This document shows, one piece after another, positions 1 to 8,838 of a stretch of 64,000 nucleotides of DNA (position 1 is its first letter; every line of letters starts with the position of its first letter). This stretch comes from Alcanivorax sp. GTDB taxonomy: Bacteria; Pseudomonadota; Gammaproteobacteria; Pseudomonadales; Alcanivoracaceae. The stretch covers positions 2,855,933-2,919,932 of the forward strand of contig NZ_CP080267.1 in NCBI RefSeq assembly GCF_019431375.1. The letters run 5' to 3'. A program made the translations under genes and the position numbers. The notes under the pieces are model-generated. The model ran no database searches and was not told the DNA's origin. It saw only the letters and a list, made by a program, of their open reading frames with translations.

Positions 1-1286
1 TCGTTCTGGTCGCCGGCGTAGGACTTGCCACGACGATCACCACCGCTGATACCGGCCAGGGTGGCTTCCACGTAGAGCAAGGCGCCGGCGATGTCCATCA
101 GGGTTTCGCGCTCGGCGGGACGTTTACCAGCGACAATGTCTTCCACCGCGTGGAGTTGTTCTTCCACCAGGGTGCGGGGTTGGCCAAGGCCAAGTACTGC
201 CACGGTATCGGCCACCTGTTTCAGGGTGACGGTCTGCGGTTGCAACTTGCTGGCGTCGTTCTCGCCACTGTGCACGAAGGCTTCCAGGGCATCCTTGACG
301 GTAGTGATCTCTTCGGAAAGCGCCTGCACCACCGAATTCATGGCTTCAGCATCCGGGCCGGTCATGCGCGCTCGTTCTGCGTTGACCAGGTCATCGGAAG
401 GCAGGGCATCGTCCAGCCGGAAACGGGCTTTCACGTCGCGGATGCGCGGGCTGTCCACCTCGGCCTTGGCCACGTAGTAGAGCAGATTCTTGAGCAGTTC
501 GGTGGGGGCCGGCCGGTTCAGGCTGGCGGCGCCGTCGCTGACCAGTTCGCGCAGGTTTCGGTCAACATGCCCGAGCATCAGTTTTACCGAGGTGCCCAGG
601 GCAATGGCGTCTTCGGAGAGTCCTTCCACCAGAGCGTTGCTGATGCTCCACAGGGGAGCCCGGGGGGCATCGCCTGTGATCTGTTCCAGTTTGGTGAAGA
701 CCTTGGCCATGTAGCCCAGGTTCTCCCCCATGTTGTCGTTGCGCAGCACGCCGAGCAGGGCAATCTGGAACATCTGGCGAATTTTCTTGGCCAGCTGAAT
801 AAATCGCGGGTCGTGGAGCAGGTCTTCAGGAATCTGGCCGTGGCCAGTGGCATCGGTCAGGTCCGGTTTGAACAGGGCGGTTTCTGACAGCAGGGGTTCG
901 CCACGGGCGGCGCGCAGATCATTGAGCAACGGCAGCAGCACCACTGGCAGGTCGCGGCGGTTGCTGGCTACCCGGTCCAGATACGGCGGCAATTGCAGGA
1001 TCGCCCGCATCAGGGTTTCCTGGCCATCGGCCACGTTGCCAACCCGGCCTTCCAGCAGCGCCTGGGCCAGCTTTTCCATTTCTTCGGCGAGCAGAGCAGC
1101 ACCGTAGAACTCCACCATTTGCAGGGTGCCGTACACCTGATGCAGATGGGCCTGGCAAAAACGCATGCGGGTGGCGTCGTCCGGGGTATCCACGAACGCT
1201 TCCAGTGCCTGCTGCGCCTGGTTCAGGGTTTCCTGGATCTCCCCGCGAACCCAGTCCAGAGCCAGATAGTCGTGACGGTCACTCAT
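1..1286 (-). CDS. chpA: ChpA/PilL-type chemosensory histidine kinase, N-terminal part
   Basis: Partial: the minus-strand frame is open from the ATG at 1286 to the window edge, giving 428 codons of a protein that in this family exceeds 2000 residues. Near the N-terminus the stretch HLHQVYGTLQMVEF resembles the first Hpt-like domain of Pseudomonas ChpA (known family), followed by helical sequence with no recognisable catalytic motif, as expected this far upstream of the kinase core. In the family, ChpA receives signals from PilJ and phosphorylates PilG and PilH to control type IV pilus extension, retraction and cAMP. It is last in the block after pilG, pilH, pilI, pilJ and pilK, which is the main support for the name. 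Confidence 0.85.
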   Translation of the reverse strand, partial: MSDRHDYLALDWVRGEIQETLNQAQQALEAFVDTPDDATRMRFCQAHLHQVYGTLQMVEFYGAALLAEEMEKLAQALLEGRVGNVADGQETLMRAILQLPPYLDRVASNRRDLPVVLLPLLNDLRAARGEPLLSETALFKPDLTDATGHGQIPEDLLHDPRFIQLAKKIRQMFQIALLGVLRNDNMGENLGYMAKVFTKLEQITGDAPRAPLWSISNALVEGLSEDAIALGTSVKLMLGHVDRNLRELVSDGAASLNRPAPTELLKNLLYYVAKAEVDSPRIRDVKARFRLDDALPSDDLVNAERARMTGPDAEAMNSVVQALSEEITTVKDALEAFVHSGENDASKLQPQTVTLKQVADTVAVLGLGQPRTLVEEQLHAVEDIVAGKRPAERETLMDIAGALLYVEATLAGISGGDRRGKSYAGDQN

Positions 1287-1305
1287 GACGTCTCCTGTCA
1301 TACTC

Positions 1306-1336
1306 AAACCTGCCATCACTGCGGGCAGGTTTTTTA
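1306..1336. terminator. Hairpin between pilK and chpA
   Basis: The arms AACCTGCC (1307-1314) and GGCAGGTT (1324-1331) are perfectly complementary, and TTTTTA follows on the plus strand. On the minus strand, where pilK and chpA are read, only TTTGAG follows the stem, so it is not a classical terminator for them. It could attenuate chpA or stabilise the upstream message; this is inference. Confidence 0.35.
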
Positions 1337-1349
1337 TTATCTACAGCGC

Positions 1350-2228
1350 TTATCGACAGCGCCGGAAGGCCAGCGTATCGGCGAAATGTATGCGTTCCAG
1401 ATCCGGATGTTGCCAGTCGGTCACTTCCCCGGGACCGAGTACCAGAATGCCACCGGGTGCCAGCCGTTCCGCCAGCCGGTTGACGATCTGGCGTTTCCGC
1501 CAGCGGCGGAAGTAGATCAGCATGTTCTGGCAGAAAATCAGATCCATGTCGTTCATTGGCGCAGTGCTCAGATCCAGCACGTTGAGCCGGGCAAAACAGA
1601 TGCGCTCGCGCAACACGGGTGCCACCGCCATGGTTTGCTCATTGCCGCTGGGCTGGAAATATTTTTCCCGCAATTGCGGATCTACCTGCAGTACCCGGCG
1701 TAACGGGTATTCCCCTTTACGGGCCTTGGCCAGGGTCGGCAGGCTGATATCGGTGGCGGTGATGCCGTAGAACAGTTTGCGGTCACTGCCGGTCAGCTGC
1801 TCATTGATCACCATGGCGAGGGAGTAGGCCTCCTCGCCGGTGGAGCACCCCACGCTCCACACATCCAGGCTGGCGCCGTCAGGTTGTTCCGCCTTGAAGC
1901 GCTGCACGAATTCCTCCACCAGGGCATAGGAGCCAGGGTGGCGGAAAAAACTGGTTTCCTGAACGGTGAGCCTGTCCACCAGCACCGACCATTCCATGGC
2001 CCGGGATTCGGTGGAGCCGACCATCAGGTGTTCGTAATAGGTGTCATAGTCCTCGATGCCCAGCTCGCGCATGCGAATGCTCAAGCTGGTTTCGAGAAAG
2101 GTCTTGCGCTCGTTGGACAGGGTCATGCCGGTGCGTTCTTCCAGCAGCGCCTGCCATAGCTGGAACTGCTCCGCATCCATGGCGGGCGTGCTTTTGATGG
2201 ACCAGCGGTCTGTCACGGCAGCACCCAT
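1350..2228 (-). CDS. pilK: PilK, CheR-type chemoreceptor methyltransferase
   Basis: 292 residues, normal for CheR/PilK. The N-terminal helical domain is followed by the SAM-binding motif VWSVGCSTGEEAYSLAM and, further on, by a segment reading MDLIFCQNMLIYF, the usual CheR substrate-loop region. PilK is expected to methylate glutamates of PilJ and so adapt the twitching-motility chemosensory system. The ATG at 2228 has a good ribosome-binding site (AAAGGAG) about 8 nt upstream. It lies just downstream of pilJ and upstream of chpA, the same order as in Pseudomonas. A CheB partner was not seen in the window; in Pseudomonas the CheB-like gene lies beyond chpA. Confidence 0.9.
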   Translation of the reverse strand: MGAAVTDRWSIKSTPAMDAEQFQLWQALLEERTGMTLSNERKTFLETSLSIRMRELGIEDYDTYYEHLMVGSTESRAMEWSVLVDRLTVQETSFFRHPGSYALVEEFVQRFKAEQPDGASLDVWSVGCSTGEEAYSLAMVINEQLTGSDRKLFYGITATDISLPTLAKARKGEYPLRRVLQVDPQLREKYFQPSGNEQTMAVAPVLRERICFARLNVLDLSTAPMNDMDLIFCQNMLIYFRRWRKRQIVNRLAERLAPGGILVLGPGEVTDWQHPDLERIHFADTLAFRRCR

Positions 2229-2259
2229 AGCATCACTCCTTTAGCCGGCGCGAGCCGGA

Positions 2260-4284
2260 TCAGGAGTGCTCCGGCAGGCGGAAGCCGGCAACGGAATTAC
2301 GCATCTCCTGCGCCATCTCGGCCAGGTTACCAATGGACCGCGCGGTGGCGGTGGTACCGGCGGAGGTCTGCGAGGTAATTTCCTGGATCACGTTCATGGT
2401 GTTGGAGATGTGACCCGCTGACGCTGCCTGCTGGCGCGCCGCGTTGGAAATGTTCTGGATCAGGTCCGCCAGGGTTTTCGATACGTTCTCAATTTCTTCC
2501 AGTGCCACACCAGCGTCCTGCGCCAGGCGGGCCCCTTTCACCACCTCGGCGGTGGTGGCTTCCATGGAGATTACCGCTTCGTTGGTATCGGTCTGAATGG
2601 TTTTTACCAGGGTTTCAATCTGCTTGGTTGCGGCGGCGGAACGTTCCGCCAGGCGCTGTACCTCATCCGCTACCACCGCGAAGCCCCGGCCGGCTTCACC
2701 GGCCATGGACGCCTGAATGGCGGCGTTCAATGCGAGGATGTTGGTCTGGTCGGCAATGTCGTTAATCAGGGATACGATGTCGCCAATCTCCTGGGAGGAT
2801 TCACCCAGACGCTTGATCCGTTTGGAGGTTTCCTGGATCTGTTCGCGAATGGTGTCCATGCCGTGGATGGTGGCCTGTACCACTTCGGCGCCCTTGTTGG
2901 CGATGGCTACCGCCCGTTCCGCTACCGCGGCGGATTCGGCGGCGTTGGCGGATACCTGGTCAATGGACACCGCCATTTCGTTCACCGCCGCGGAGGCGCC
3001 GGCAATTTCCTGGGCCTGGTGCTCGGAGGCTTCGGCCAGGTGCATCGCTGTGGACTGGGTTTCCTGTGCCGCCGACGCTACCTGTACCGCCGAGTTGTTG
3101 ATGGTTTGTACCAGGCTGCGCAGCTGGTCAATGGAGTAGTTGATGGAGTCCGCGATGGCACCGGTGAAGTCCTCGGTTACCGTCGCCTGTACGGTCAGGT
3201 CACCGTCCGCCAGGTCACCCAGTTCGTCGAGCAGTCGCAGAATGGCCGCCTGGTTACGCTGGTTCTCGCTTTCCAGTTCGTCCTTCAGTGTTGCCGCCTG
3301 ACGGTTACGCTGGGCCATGATCAGGAAGAACAGCAGCACCGCGATGGCAGCAGACACGCCACCCAGGGTCACGGACGGGAAGAAAGTGTTGGTGGTGCCT
3401 TCGAACTGGTTGTTCAGGTTGCTGGATTCCTGCAGCAGGTCCTGGGAGCGACGGAAGATGGTGTCGGCCGCGTTACGTACCTGGAACAGTTCGGGAGCGG
3501 TTTCCAGGATTTCATCCACGGACTGGTTAACGAATTCGTCGAACAGGTCGGCAATCTCGGCCAGGTAATCCAGGGCATCCGGGTCGTTGACCTGGTCAAT
3601 GCCCATGGCTTCGTCGCCCTCGATCATGCCGTTCATGACCCGGCCGAACAGGCTGGCATCACGGCCGAAGGCATCCGCCGCGATTACCGCGCCGTCACCA
3701 CCTTCCAGTACCTTGGAAATGGAGCTGAGGATTCGCTCGGCCAGCAGGGACTGGCGCTGGGCAAAGGCGATCTGATCCGGCTCGGCGCCGGTGGCTACCA
3801 GAATGTCCACCACGCCTTCATATTCTGCCTGCAGGGAAGGAATGGTCTGGGCCAGGGTGTCTGCCACTTCGTGCAGATCCAGAACCGTATCTTCCCCGCG
3901 CAGGATAATGCCGGCGTTGCTGTTCACTTCGGACCACAGGCTGCTCAGGCGCTCTTTCACCTGCGCATTGCCAACCGGCTCGTCCTTGACGTCGTCCCAG
4001 GCGGCCTGGAAGCTCTGTTGGGATTTGGACAACAGCTCGAAGGCGTCCGGGTTGCCGGCGGCGGCTTCCAGGGCGTTTTTGGCGATCTGCTGGGAAATAA
4101 CCCGCATATCCGAGGCCAGGGTAATGTTCTCCTGGGCCTTGTTCGCCGTTGTTGCGGAGAGCAGAAAGTTCACCACCGCCAGGACGATAAAGACGGCAAG
4201 GCCGATATACAGCGCGATATTCAGCGTGCTGCCTTCCGCGCCCCCCCGCAATTTGTCAAAGATTGCTCCCGAATTGAACTTCAT
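2260..4284 (-). CDS. pilJ: PilJ, type IV pilus methyl-accepting chemoreceptor
   Basis: 674 residues. A first membrane segment lies near residues 23-45, a long periplasmic region rich in helix follows, a second segment lies near 305-325 (AAIAVLLFFLIMAQ), then a HAMP-like linker and a full cytoplasmic signalling domain. The hairpin tip contains IADQTNILALNAAIQASMAG and GRGFAVVADEVQRLAERSA, the PilJ version of the MCP signature. In the family this receptor sits at the poles, binds PilI and ChpA and senses pilus or surface contact. The gene follows pilI with 59 bp between them and belongs to the same minus-strand operon. Confidence 0.93.
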   Translation of the reverse strand: MKFNSGAIFDKLRGGAEGSTLNIALYIGLAVFIVLAVVNFLLSATTANKAQENITLASDMRVISQQIAKNALEAAAGNPDAFELLSKSQQSFQAAWDDVKDEPVGNAQVKERLSSLWSEVNSNAGIILRGEDTVLDLHEVADTLAQTIPSLQAEYEGVVDILVATGAEPDQIAFAQRQSLLAERILSSISKVLEGGDGAVIAADAFGRDASLFGRVMNGMIEGDEAMGIDQVNDPDALDYLAEIADLFDEFVNQSVDEILETAPELFQVRNAADTIFRRSQDLLQESSNLNNQFEGTTNTFFPSVTLGGVSAAIAVLLFFLIMAQRNRQAATLKDELESENQRNQAAILRLLDELGDLADGDLTVQATVTEDFTGAIADSINYSIDQLRSLVQTINNSAVQVASAAQETQSTAMHLAEASEHQAQEIAGASAAVNEMAVSIDQVSANAAESAAVAERAVAIANKGAEVVQATIHGMDTIREQIQETSKRIKRLGESSQEIGDIVSLINDIADQTNILALNAAIQASMAGEAGRGFAVVADEVQRLAERSAAATKQIETLVKTIQTDTNEAVISMEATTAEVVKGARLAQDAGVALEEIENVSKTLADLIQNISNAARQQAASAGHISNTMNVIQEITSQTSAGTTATARSIGNLAEMAQEMRNSVAGFRLPEHS

Positions 4285-4343
4285 AGTCTGGCTCCTGGCC
4301 TGGCGTTCGCTCTTCTTATGTACCCCAAATGCTTATATACAGC

Positions 4344-4892
4344 TCAGCCGGTGCGGGCGACCTGCATAAAGCGCGGATCCTCTGCCAGCCGGGTCAGGCT
4401 GAACACGGACCAGTACTCCCCGTCCCGCCGGTAGGCGCCGCGCACAAACGGTGTGACGCTGGCATCGCTGACCGGCAGTGATTCCACAAATTCATCAATG
4501 GGAAAATGTTGCATCCCCAGTACCTCGTCCACCGTCATGCCGGTGTACAAGTCATCCTGGTCCAGCACAAGCAACCGTCGGCGCTTTTCCTGGACCGGCG
4601 AACTCTTTTCCAGAAAGCCGCTGAGATCCATCACGGTCATCAGTCGGCCCCGGACATTGGCCACGCCCTTCATCCAGCTACGAGCGCCGGGAATCCGGGT
4701 GTAGGCCGGCACCGACAGGATTTCGGAAACCTCATCCAGCGGTGCCACGTATTTCTTGCCATCCATCACAAAGCCCACGCCGCTCCAGTAGCTGACCGCA
4801 TCCTGCTGCATGGGCAGGTCTTTGGCCTGCTCGCGGCAGCGACGGTTATAGTCGGCCAGTTGGATATAGGCGGCGGAAGCAGTTGCGCTCAT
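4344..4892 (-). CDS. pilI: PilI, CheW-like coupling protein
   Basis: 182 residues with one CheW domain from about residue 35: MDGKKYVAPLDEVSEILSVP, then the characteristic RIPGARSWMKGVANVRG and VMDLSGFL segments. CheW proteins tether the receptor (here PilJ) to the histidine kinase (here ChpA) at the cytoplasmic face of the membrane. It lies 15 bp after pilH and ahead of pilJ, consistent with a single transcript. Length and motifs fit Pseudomonas PilI. Confidence 0.9.
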   Translation of the reverse strand: MSATASAAYIQLADYNRRCREQAKDLPMQQDAVSYWSGVGFVMDGKKYVAPLDEVSEILSVPAYTRIPGARSWMKGVANVRGRLMTVMDLSGFLEKSSPVQEKRRRLLVLDQDDLYTGMTVDEVLGMQHFPIDEFVESLPVSDASVTPFVRGAYRRDGEYWSVFSLTRLAEDPRFMQVARTG

Positions 4893-4907
4893 CAGGGGCT
4901 CCGGATA

Positions 4908-5276
4908 TCAGCCGTCGGCCAGCATGCGATCGACGGTTTGCAGGAGCACATCCTCGTCCACCGGTTTGGTCAGGTAGTCCTTGGCGCCCTGGCGTTTGCC
5001 CCAGACACGATCGGTTTCCTGATCCTTGGTGGTGACGATAACAATGGGAATGTGCGCGGTGTCTGCGCCCTTGGTGAGTTGGCGGGTGGCCTGGAAGCCA
5101 TTAAGGCCCGGCATCACCACATCCATCAGTACCAGTTCGGGCAGCTCGGAGCGGGCCATGGCCACGCCATCGGCCCCGTTGGCGGCCTCGAGTACCTCGT
5201 GGCCGTGCTTTTCCAGAATCTCCCGCAACTTGTAGGTTTCGGTAGGAGAGTCATCCACAATCAGAATACGTGCCAT
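4908..5276 (-). CDS. pilH: PilH, single-domain response regulator
   Basis: 122 residues, a bare receiver domain. Acidic residues D8 and D9, the phospho-acceptor D52 (in LVLMDVVMPG) and the switch lysine K104 (YLTKP) are all present. In the family PilH counteracts PilG in the Chp system and acts as a phosphate sink. The distinction between PilG and PilH rests on gene order (pilG first, pilH second) and on the typical PilH start MARILIVDDSPTE. Confidence 0.9.
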   Translation of the reverse strand: MARILIVDDSPTETYKLREILEKHGHEVLEAANGADGVAMARSELPELVLMDVVMPGLNGFQATRQLTKGADTAHIPIVIVTTKDQETDRVWGKRQGAKDYLTKPVDEDVLLQTVDRMLADG

Positions 5277-5308
5277 CTTATCCTCTTCAGGCTCAGCGAC
5301 GCTGTCGC

Positions 5309-5692
5309 TTAACCGTTGATATGCTGTCGAATCGCGCCGAGAAGCTCGTCCTTGGAAAACGGCTTGGTCAGATACTCGTCGGACCCCACTATCCGCCCCT
5401 TGGCCTTGTCGAAAAGGCCGTCCTTGGACGACAGCATGATCACCGGGGTGGCCTTGAAGGCACTGTTGTTCTTGATCAGGGCGCAGGTCTGATACCCGTC
5501 AAGACGCGGCATCATGATGTCGACGAAAATAATGTTGGGTTTGCTGTCGGCGATTTTGGCCAAGGCATCGAAGCCATCGGTGGCGGTGATCACTTCACAA
5601 CCTGCTTTCTTCAACAAGGTTTCAGCGGTACGACGGATGGTTTTGGAATCGTCGATCACCATTACCTTGAGGTCTTGGAAATTGTCAGTCAT
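5309..5692 (-). CDS. pilG: PilG, single-domain response regulator
   Basis: 127 residues, receiver domain only. Phospho-acceptor D58 lies in IIFVDIMMPR, with D14/D15 upstream and K110 in EYLTKP. PilG is the first gene of the operon; in Pseudomonas it promotes pilus extension and stimulates the adenylate cyclase CyaB. The 243-bp gap to divergent gshB must hold the operon promoter, but no convincing -35/-10 pair could be chosen by eye. Confidence 0.9.
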   Translation of the reverse strand: MTDNFQDLKVMVIDDSKTIRRTAETLLKKAGCEVITATDGFDALAKIADSKPNIIFVDIMMPRLDGYQTCALIKNNSAFKATPVIMLSSKDGLFDKAKGRIVGSDEYLTKPFSKDELLGAIRQHING

Positions 5693-5935
5693 GGAAACTG
5701 CCTTTAACCGTGAACCGTTGTTGGCCGCAACTTATTGTAATTTTTGGCCTTTCTAGTAATTCGATGGGCGGGGTCTGTAGCGATGCGAGCCCAAGCGAAG
5801 TTTTTAACACAGATTCTACAATCAATCTATAAGACCCTATGAAACTTGGGAAAATGCCCCGCGCATCCCTGCATAGCGGTAGGCGTTCAGCGCTGCTAAC
5901 ATTCCCCGGCCTGCTTTATTGTCTGTGGAGACCCC

Positions 5936-6889
5936 ATGAGCCTGCGTATTGGTGTGGTGATGGACCCCATCGCCAAAATCAAACCCTGGAAAGACAGCAC
6001 CTTCGCCATGCTGCTGGAAGCGCAACGACGTGGCTGGTCATTGCTCTATATGGAGCCGGCGGATCTGTATGTGCGCGATGGTCGCACCTTTGCGGCCACT
6101 CGGGCACTGTCCGTCACCGACAATAACGACGATTGGTACCGTCTGGCCGACGCCGTGAATTACGATCTGGCCGATCTGGATATTATCCTGATGCGCCAGG
6201 ACCCGCCGTTCAACGCGGAGTACATCTACGCCACCTATCTGCTGGAAAAGGTGGAACGGGAAGGCGTGCTGGTGGTAAACCGGCCCGGCAGTGTCCGCGA
6301 CAGCAACGAAAAGCTGTTCGCCACCGACTTCCCGCAGTGCTGTGCGCCGACGCTGGTATCCAGCCAGTCCGGGCTGCTGCGCGACTTTGTACGGGAGTTT
6401 GGTGACACTGTGATGAAGCCGCTGGACGGCATGGGTGGCAGCAATATCTTCCGGGTGCGCAAGGACAGCCCCAATATCTCTGTGGTGATCGAGGTGCTGA
6501 CCCAGCACGGCAAGACGCCGATCATGGCCCAGCGCTTCGTGCCGGAGATCACCGAGGGCGACAAGCGCATCCTGATGATCAATGGCGAGCCTGTGCCCTA
6601 TGCGCTGGCGCGGATCCCCAAGGAAGGCGAGCTGCGTGGCAATCTGGCCGCCGGCGGCACCGGTCAGGGCCGCGAGCTGAGCGACCGCGATCGCTGGATC
6701 TGTGAGCAGGTGGGGCCCACGCTCAAGCGCAAGGGACTGTATTTCGTGGGCCTGGACGTGATCGGTGATTACCTCACTGAGATTAACGTGACCAGCCCCA
6801 CCTGCATTCGCGAGCTGGACGCGATTTTCGACATCAACATTGCCGGCCAGCTGTTCGACATGTTGCTGGAGTTGCGGCAGCCGTCATAG
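5936..6889 (+). CDS. gshB: Glutathione synthetase
   Basis: 317 residues, the usual GshB length. It joins gamma-glutamylcysteine and glycine using ATP in the second step of glutathione synthesis. The N-terminus MSLRIGVVMDPIAKIKPWKD and the ATP-grasp stretches PLDGMGGSNIFRV and NLAAGGTGQGRELSD are diagnostic. The ATG at 5936 follows GTGGAGACCCC. It is divergent from pilG and followed by the TonB-like gene, as in Pseudomonas. Glutathione supply also connects to the glutathionyl-hydroquinone reductase encoded at about 25.6 kb (inference). Confidence 0.95.
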   Translation: MSLRIGVVMDPIAKIKPWKDSTFAMLLEAQRRGWSLLYMEPADLYVRDGRTFAATRALSVTDNNDDWYRLADAVNYDLADLDIILMRQDPPFNAEYIYATYLLEKVEREGVLVVNRPGSVRDSNEKLFATDFPQCCAPTLVSSQSGLLRDFVREFGDTVMKPLDGMGGSNIFRVRKDSPNISVVIEVLTQHGKTPIMAQRFVPEITEGDKRILMINGEPVPYALARIPKEGELRGNLAAGGTGQGRELSDRDRWICEQVGPTLKRKGLYFVGLDVIGDYLTEINVTSPTCIRELDAIFDINIAGQLFDMLLELRQPS

Positions 6890-6953
6890 ACGATGAGTAC
6901 GGTCCGGGGCACACTCTCCGGCCGTTTAAAGGCAGTAACAAAAAGAAGAAACC

Positions 6954-7829
6954 ATGGCAGCCAATTCACCCGTCAGTGCCTCAGATCGCCTCACCTTTAC
7001 GGTGTTCCTGGCGCTGGCGTTCCACGGCATTCTCATCTTCGGGGTCAGCTTTGCCCCCGAAAAGCAACGCGCCGCCCCGCATACCCTGGAAGTCACCCTG
7101 TCCCAGCATCGCAGCGATGAAGAACCGGACGAGGCGGACTTTATCGCGCAGAGTAACCAGCAGGGCTCCGGCGACCTGGCTGAGAAGCAGGAGCTGACCA
7201 CCACTGAGCAGGTGGATTTCGCCGACAACAAGCTCGATAACGTGCAGCTCAAAGAAAAGACCACCCGCGAACGCCGCGACCGTCAGTCCCAGTTGCTGGT
7301 CATTACCACCGCCCGCACCAGCGACCACAAGGTGAAAGCGGACCAGCAGGAAAAAACAGATCCCAAGCCCCTCAAGGTGGCCAAACAGGAAAACCTGCAA
7401 GACCTGAGCCGGGAGATCGCCAGCCTGCAGGCCCGGCTGGACGCCCAGAAGCAGGCCTATGCCAAGCGCCCGCGCATCCGTCGCCTGACCTCGGTATCCG
7501 CCAAGGCCCACTACGAAGCCCAGTACATCGACAGCTTCCGCCGTGAGGTGGAAGCCATGGGTACCCGCAACTTCCCGTCCCAGGCGCTGAACAGCAACAC
7601 CTTCGGTGCCGTGCGGCTGATGGTGGCGATCCAGAAGGATGGCAAGCTCAAGGAAGTGCGTCTGCTGAAGTCCTCCGGCCACAAGTTCCTGGACCAGGCC
7701 GCCATCCAGAGCGTGCGCCTCGCCGCCCCTTTCGATGCCTTTACGGCTGAGATGCGCAAGAACATGGATGTGCTGGAAATCATCCGCACCTGGAAGTTCG
7801 ACAAGAACCAGCGGGTGTCGTCGAAGTAA
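6954..7829 (+). CDS. TonB-family protein (TonB3-like)
   Basis: 291 residues. A single N-terminal membrane segment (about residues 14-33, FTVFLALAFHGILIFGVSF) is followed by a charged linker without the long Pro-Glu/Pro-Lys repeats of classical TonB, a coiled-coil-like stretch around 145-165, and a C-terminal TonB domain from about 200 (AVRLMVAIQKDGKLKEVRLL, then LDQAAIQSVRLAAPF). By position between gshB and yqgE it matches Pseudomonas tonB3, linked there to twitching motility. No exbB/exbD lies nearby, so it must borrow them or work differently (inference). Confidence 0.85.
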   Translation: MAANSPVSASDRLTFTVFLALAFHGILIFGVSFAPEKQRAAPHTLEVTLSQHRSDEEPDEADFIAQSNQQGSGDLAEKQELTTTEQVDFADNKLDNVQLKEKTTRERRDRQSQLLVITTARTSDHKVKADQQEKTDPKPLKVAKQENLQDLSREIASLQARLDAQKQAYAKRPRIRRLTSVSAKAHYEAQYIDSFRREVEAMGTRNFPSQALNSNTFGAVRLMVAIQKDGKLKEVRLLKSSGHKFLDQAAIQSVRLAAPFDAFTAEMRKNMDVLEIIRTWKFDKNQRVSSK

Positions 7830-8050
7830 TAGCTACTAGCTACGCAGGACTTCGTCATTTCTACGAAGCCGCTGTAGGAGCCCATGCTTGCATGGCGAAC
7901 CGCGTTTGCGCGGAAATCGCCCGCAGGGCGATCAGGCCTGTCAGCATTCGACAGGTCTCATTAGAAGGATCCGGTGGTTACCGTTGCACGTTTCCTTCGC
8001 TGTGGCTCGGATTCGCACCTCGAGAGGTGCTCCTACAGGGGGAAAAGGCG
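7830..8050. repeat. Intergenic inverted-repeat element
   Basis: Outer arms CTGTAGGAGC (7872-7881) and GCTCCTACAG (8029-8038) enclose several smaller stems: CATGCTTGCATG, CGCGTTTGCGCG, CGCCCGCAGGGCG and CACCTCGAGAGGTG. Nearly the same opening, through the phrase GAACCGCGTTTGCGCGGAAA, recurs at about 43115-43175. It looks like a mobile-type palindromic repeat between the TonB-like gene and yqgE rather than a gene. Confidence 0.7.
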
Positions 8051-8105
8051 CCGATCAAGCCGCCCGACGCTTGCAGCTCTCCCCCCTGCCCCGGATACTG
8101 TCCCT

Positions 8106-8666
8106 ATGGACAACACAAGCCTCAAACACCAGTTGCTGGTGGCCATGCCGCAGATGGCCGACCCCAACTTCGAACATTCCGTCACCTATATCGTTGAGTA
8201 TGGCAGCGAGGGGGCCATGGGGCTGACTCTCAACCGCCCGGTGCAGATCAGTCTGGGCGATATCCTCAGCGATATGGACATCGAGATCGAGGTGCCGCCC
8301 TCGGAGCGCCACCGGGTGGTCGCTGGCGGGCCGGTGCAGCAGGAGGCCGGTTTTGTCTTGCACGCGGCATCGACCCACTGGCAGTCCAGTGTGCCGCTCA
8401 GCGACGGTCTGATGCTCACCACCAGCCGCGATATTCTGGAAGCCATCGCCATTGGTGAAGGGCCGGAGCAGTCGCTGATCTGCCTGGGCTACGCCGGCTG
8501 GGAACCCGGCCAGCTGGAGCAGGAGCTGGTGGAAAACGCCTGGCTCAGCACTCCGGCCAGCCGCGAACTGGTCCTGGACACCCCCTTCGAACAAACCTGG
8601 CAAGCCGCCGCTGCGCGTATCGGTGTGGATATGAGTTTGATTGCGACGCAGGCGGGGCACAGTTGA
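8106..8666 (+). CDS. yqgE: YqgE/AlgH family protein (UPF0301)
   Basis: 186 residues from the ATG at 8106, chosen because the family starts at this point (MDNTSLKHQLLVAMPQM); the open frame runs 44 codons further upstream but that part lies in the repeat element. Family signatures LLVAMPQMADPNFEHSV and GAMGLTLNRP are clear. The biochemical role is unsettled; in Pseudomonas the gene is called algH and affects many traits. It sits directly before ruvX, a pairing conserved across gammaproteobacteria. Confidence 0.93.
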   Translation: MDNTSLKHQLLVAMPQMADPNFEHSVTYIVEYGSEGAMGLTLNRPVQISLGDILSDMDIEIEVPPSERHRVVAGGPVQQEAGFVLHAASTHWQSSVPLSDGLMLTTSRDILEAIAIGEGPEQSLICLGYAGWEPGQLEQELVENAWLSTPASRELVLDTPFEQTWQAAAARIGVDMSLIATQAGHS

Positions 8667-8670
8667 AACC

Positions 8671-8832
8671 AGTTAATAGTGAATAGTTAACAGTGAACAG
8701 TTACGCGGAATGGATTTTGAGCTTCTTCAATGACGTGCACCGCGCCCATCGCCTGTGCGCGGCTGCCGGCCTTGCAGAAACAGAAGTGCAAGACCGCGCA
8801 ACTGTTAACTCTTCACTCTTCACTGTTCACTG
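8671..8832. repeat. Inverted cassette with AGT(G/T)AA(C/T) heptamer arms
   Basis: The left arm (8671-8707) is built of 7-bp units AGTTAAT, AGTGAAT, AGTTAAC, AGTGAAC, AGTTACG. The right arm (8795-8832) carries the reverse-complement type units (AACTGTT, AACTCTTC, ACTGTTC) and ends 6 nt before the ruvX start. The interior holds a GC-rich segment. Same family as 15012-15171, the single arm at 55987-56036, and 63581-63718. Confidence 0.8.
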
Positions 8833-8838
8833 CCCCTC

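Noticed and set aside
150..887. Long plus-strand open frames opposite chpA and pilJ (also 2863-4434)
   Set aside because: They are mirror frames of strong minus-strand genes in GC-rich DNA, with no ribosome-binding sites or domains.
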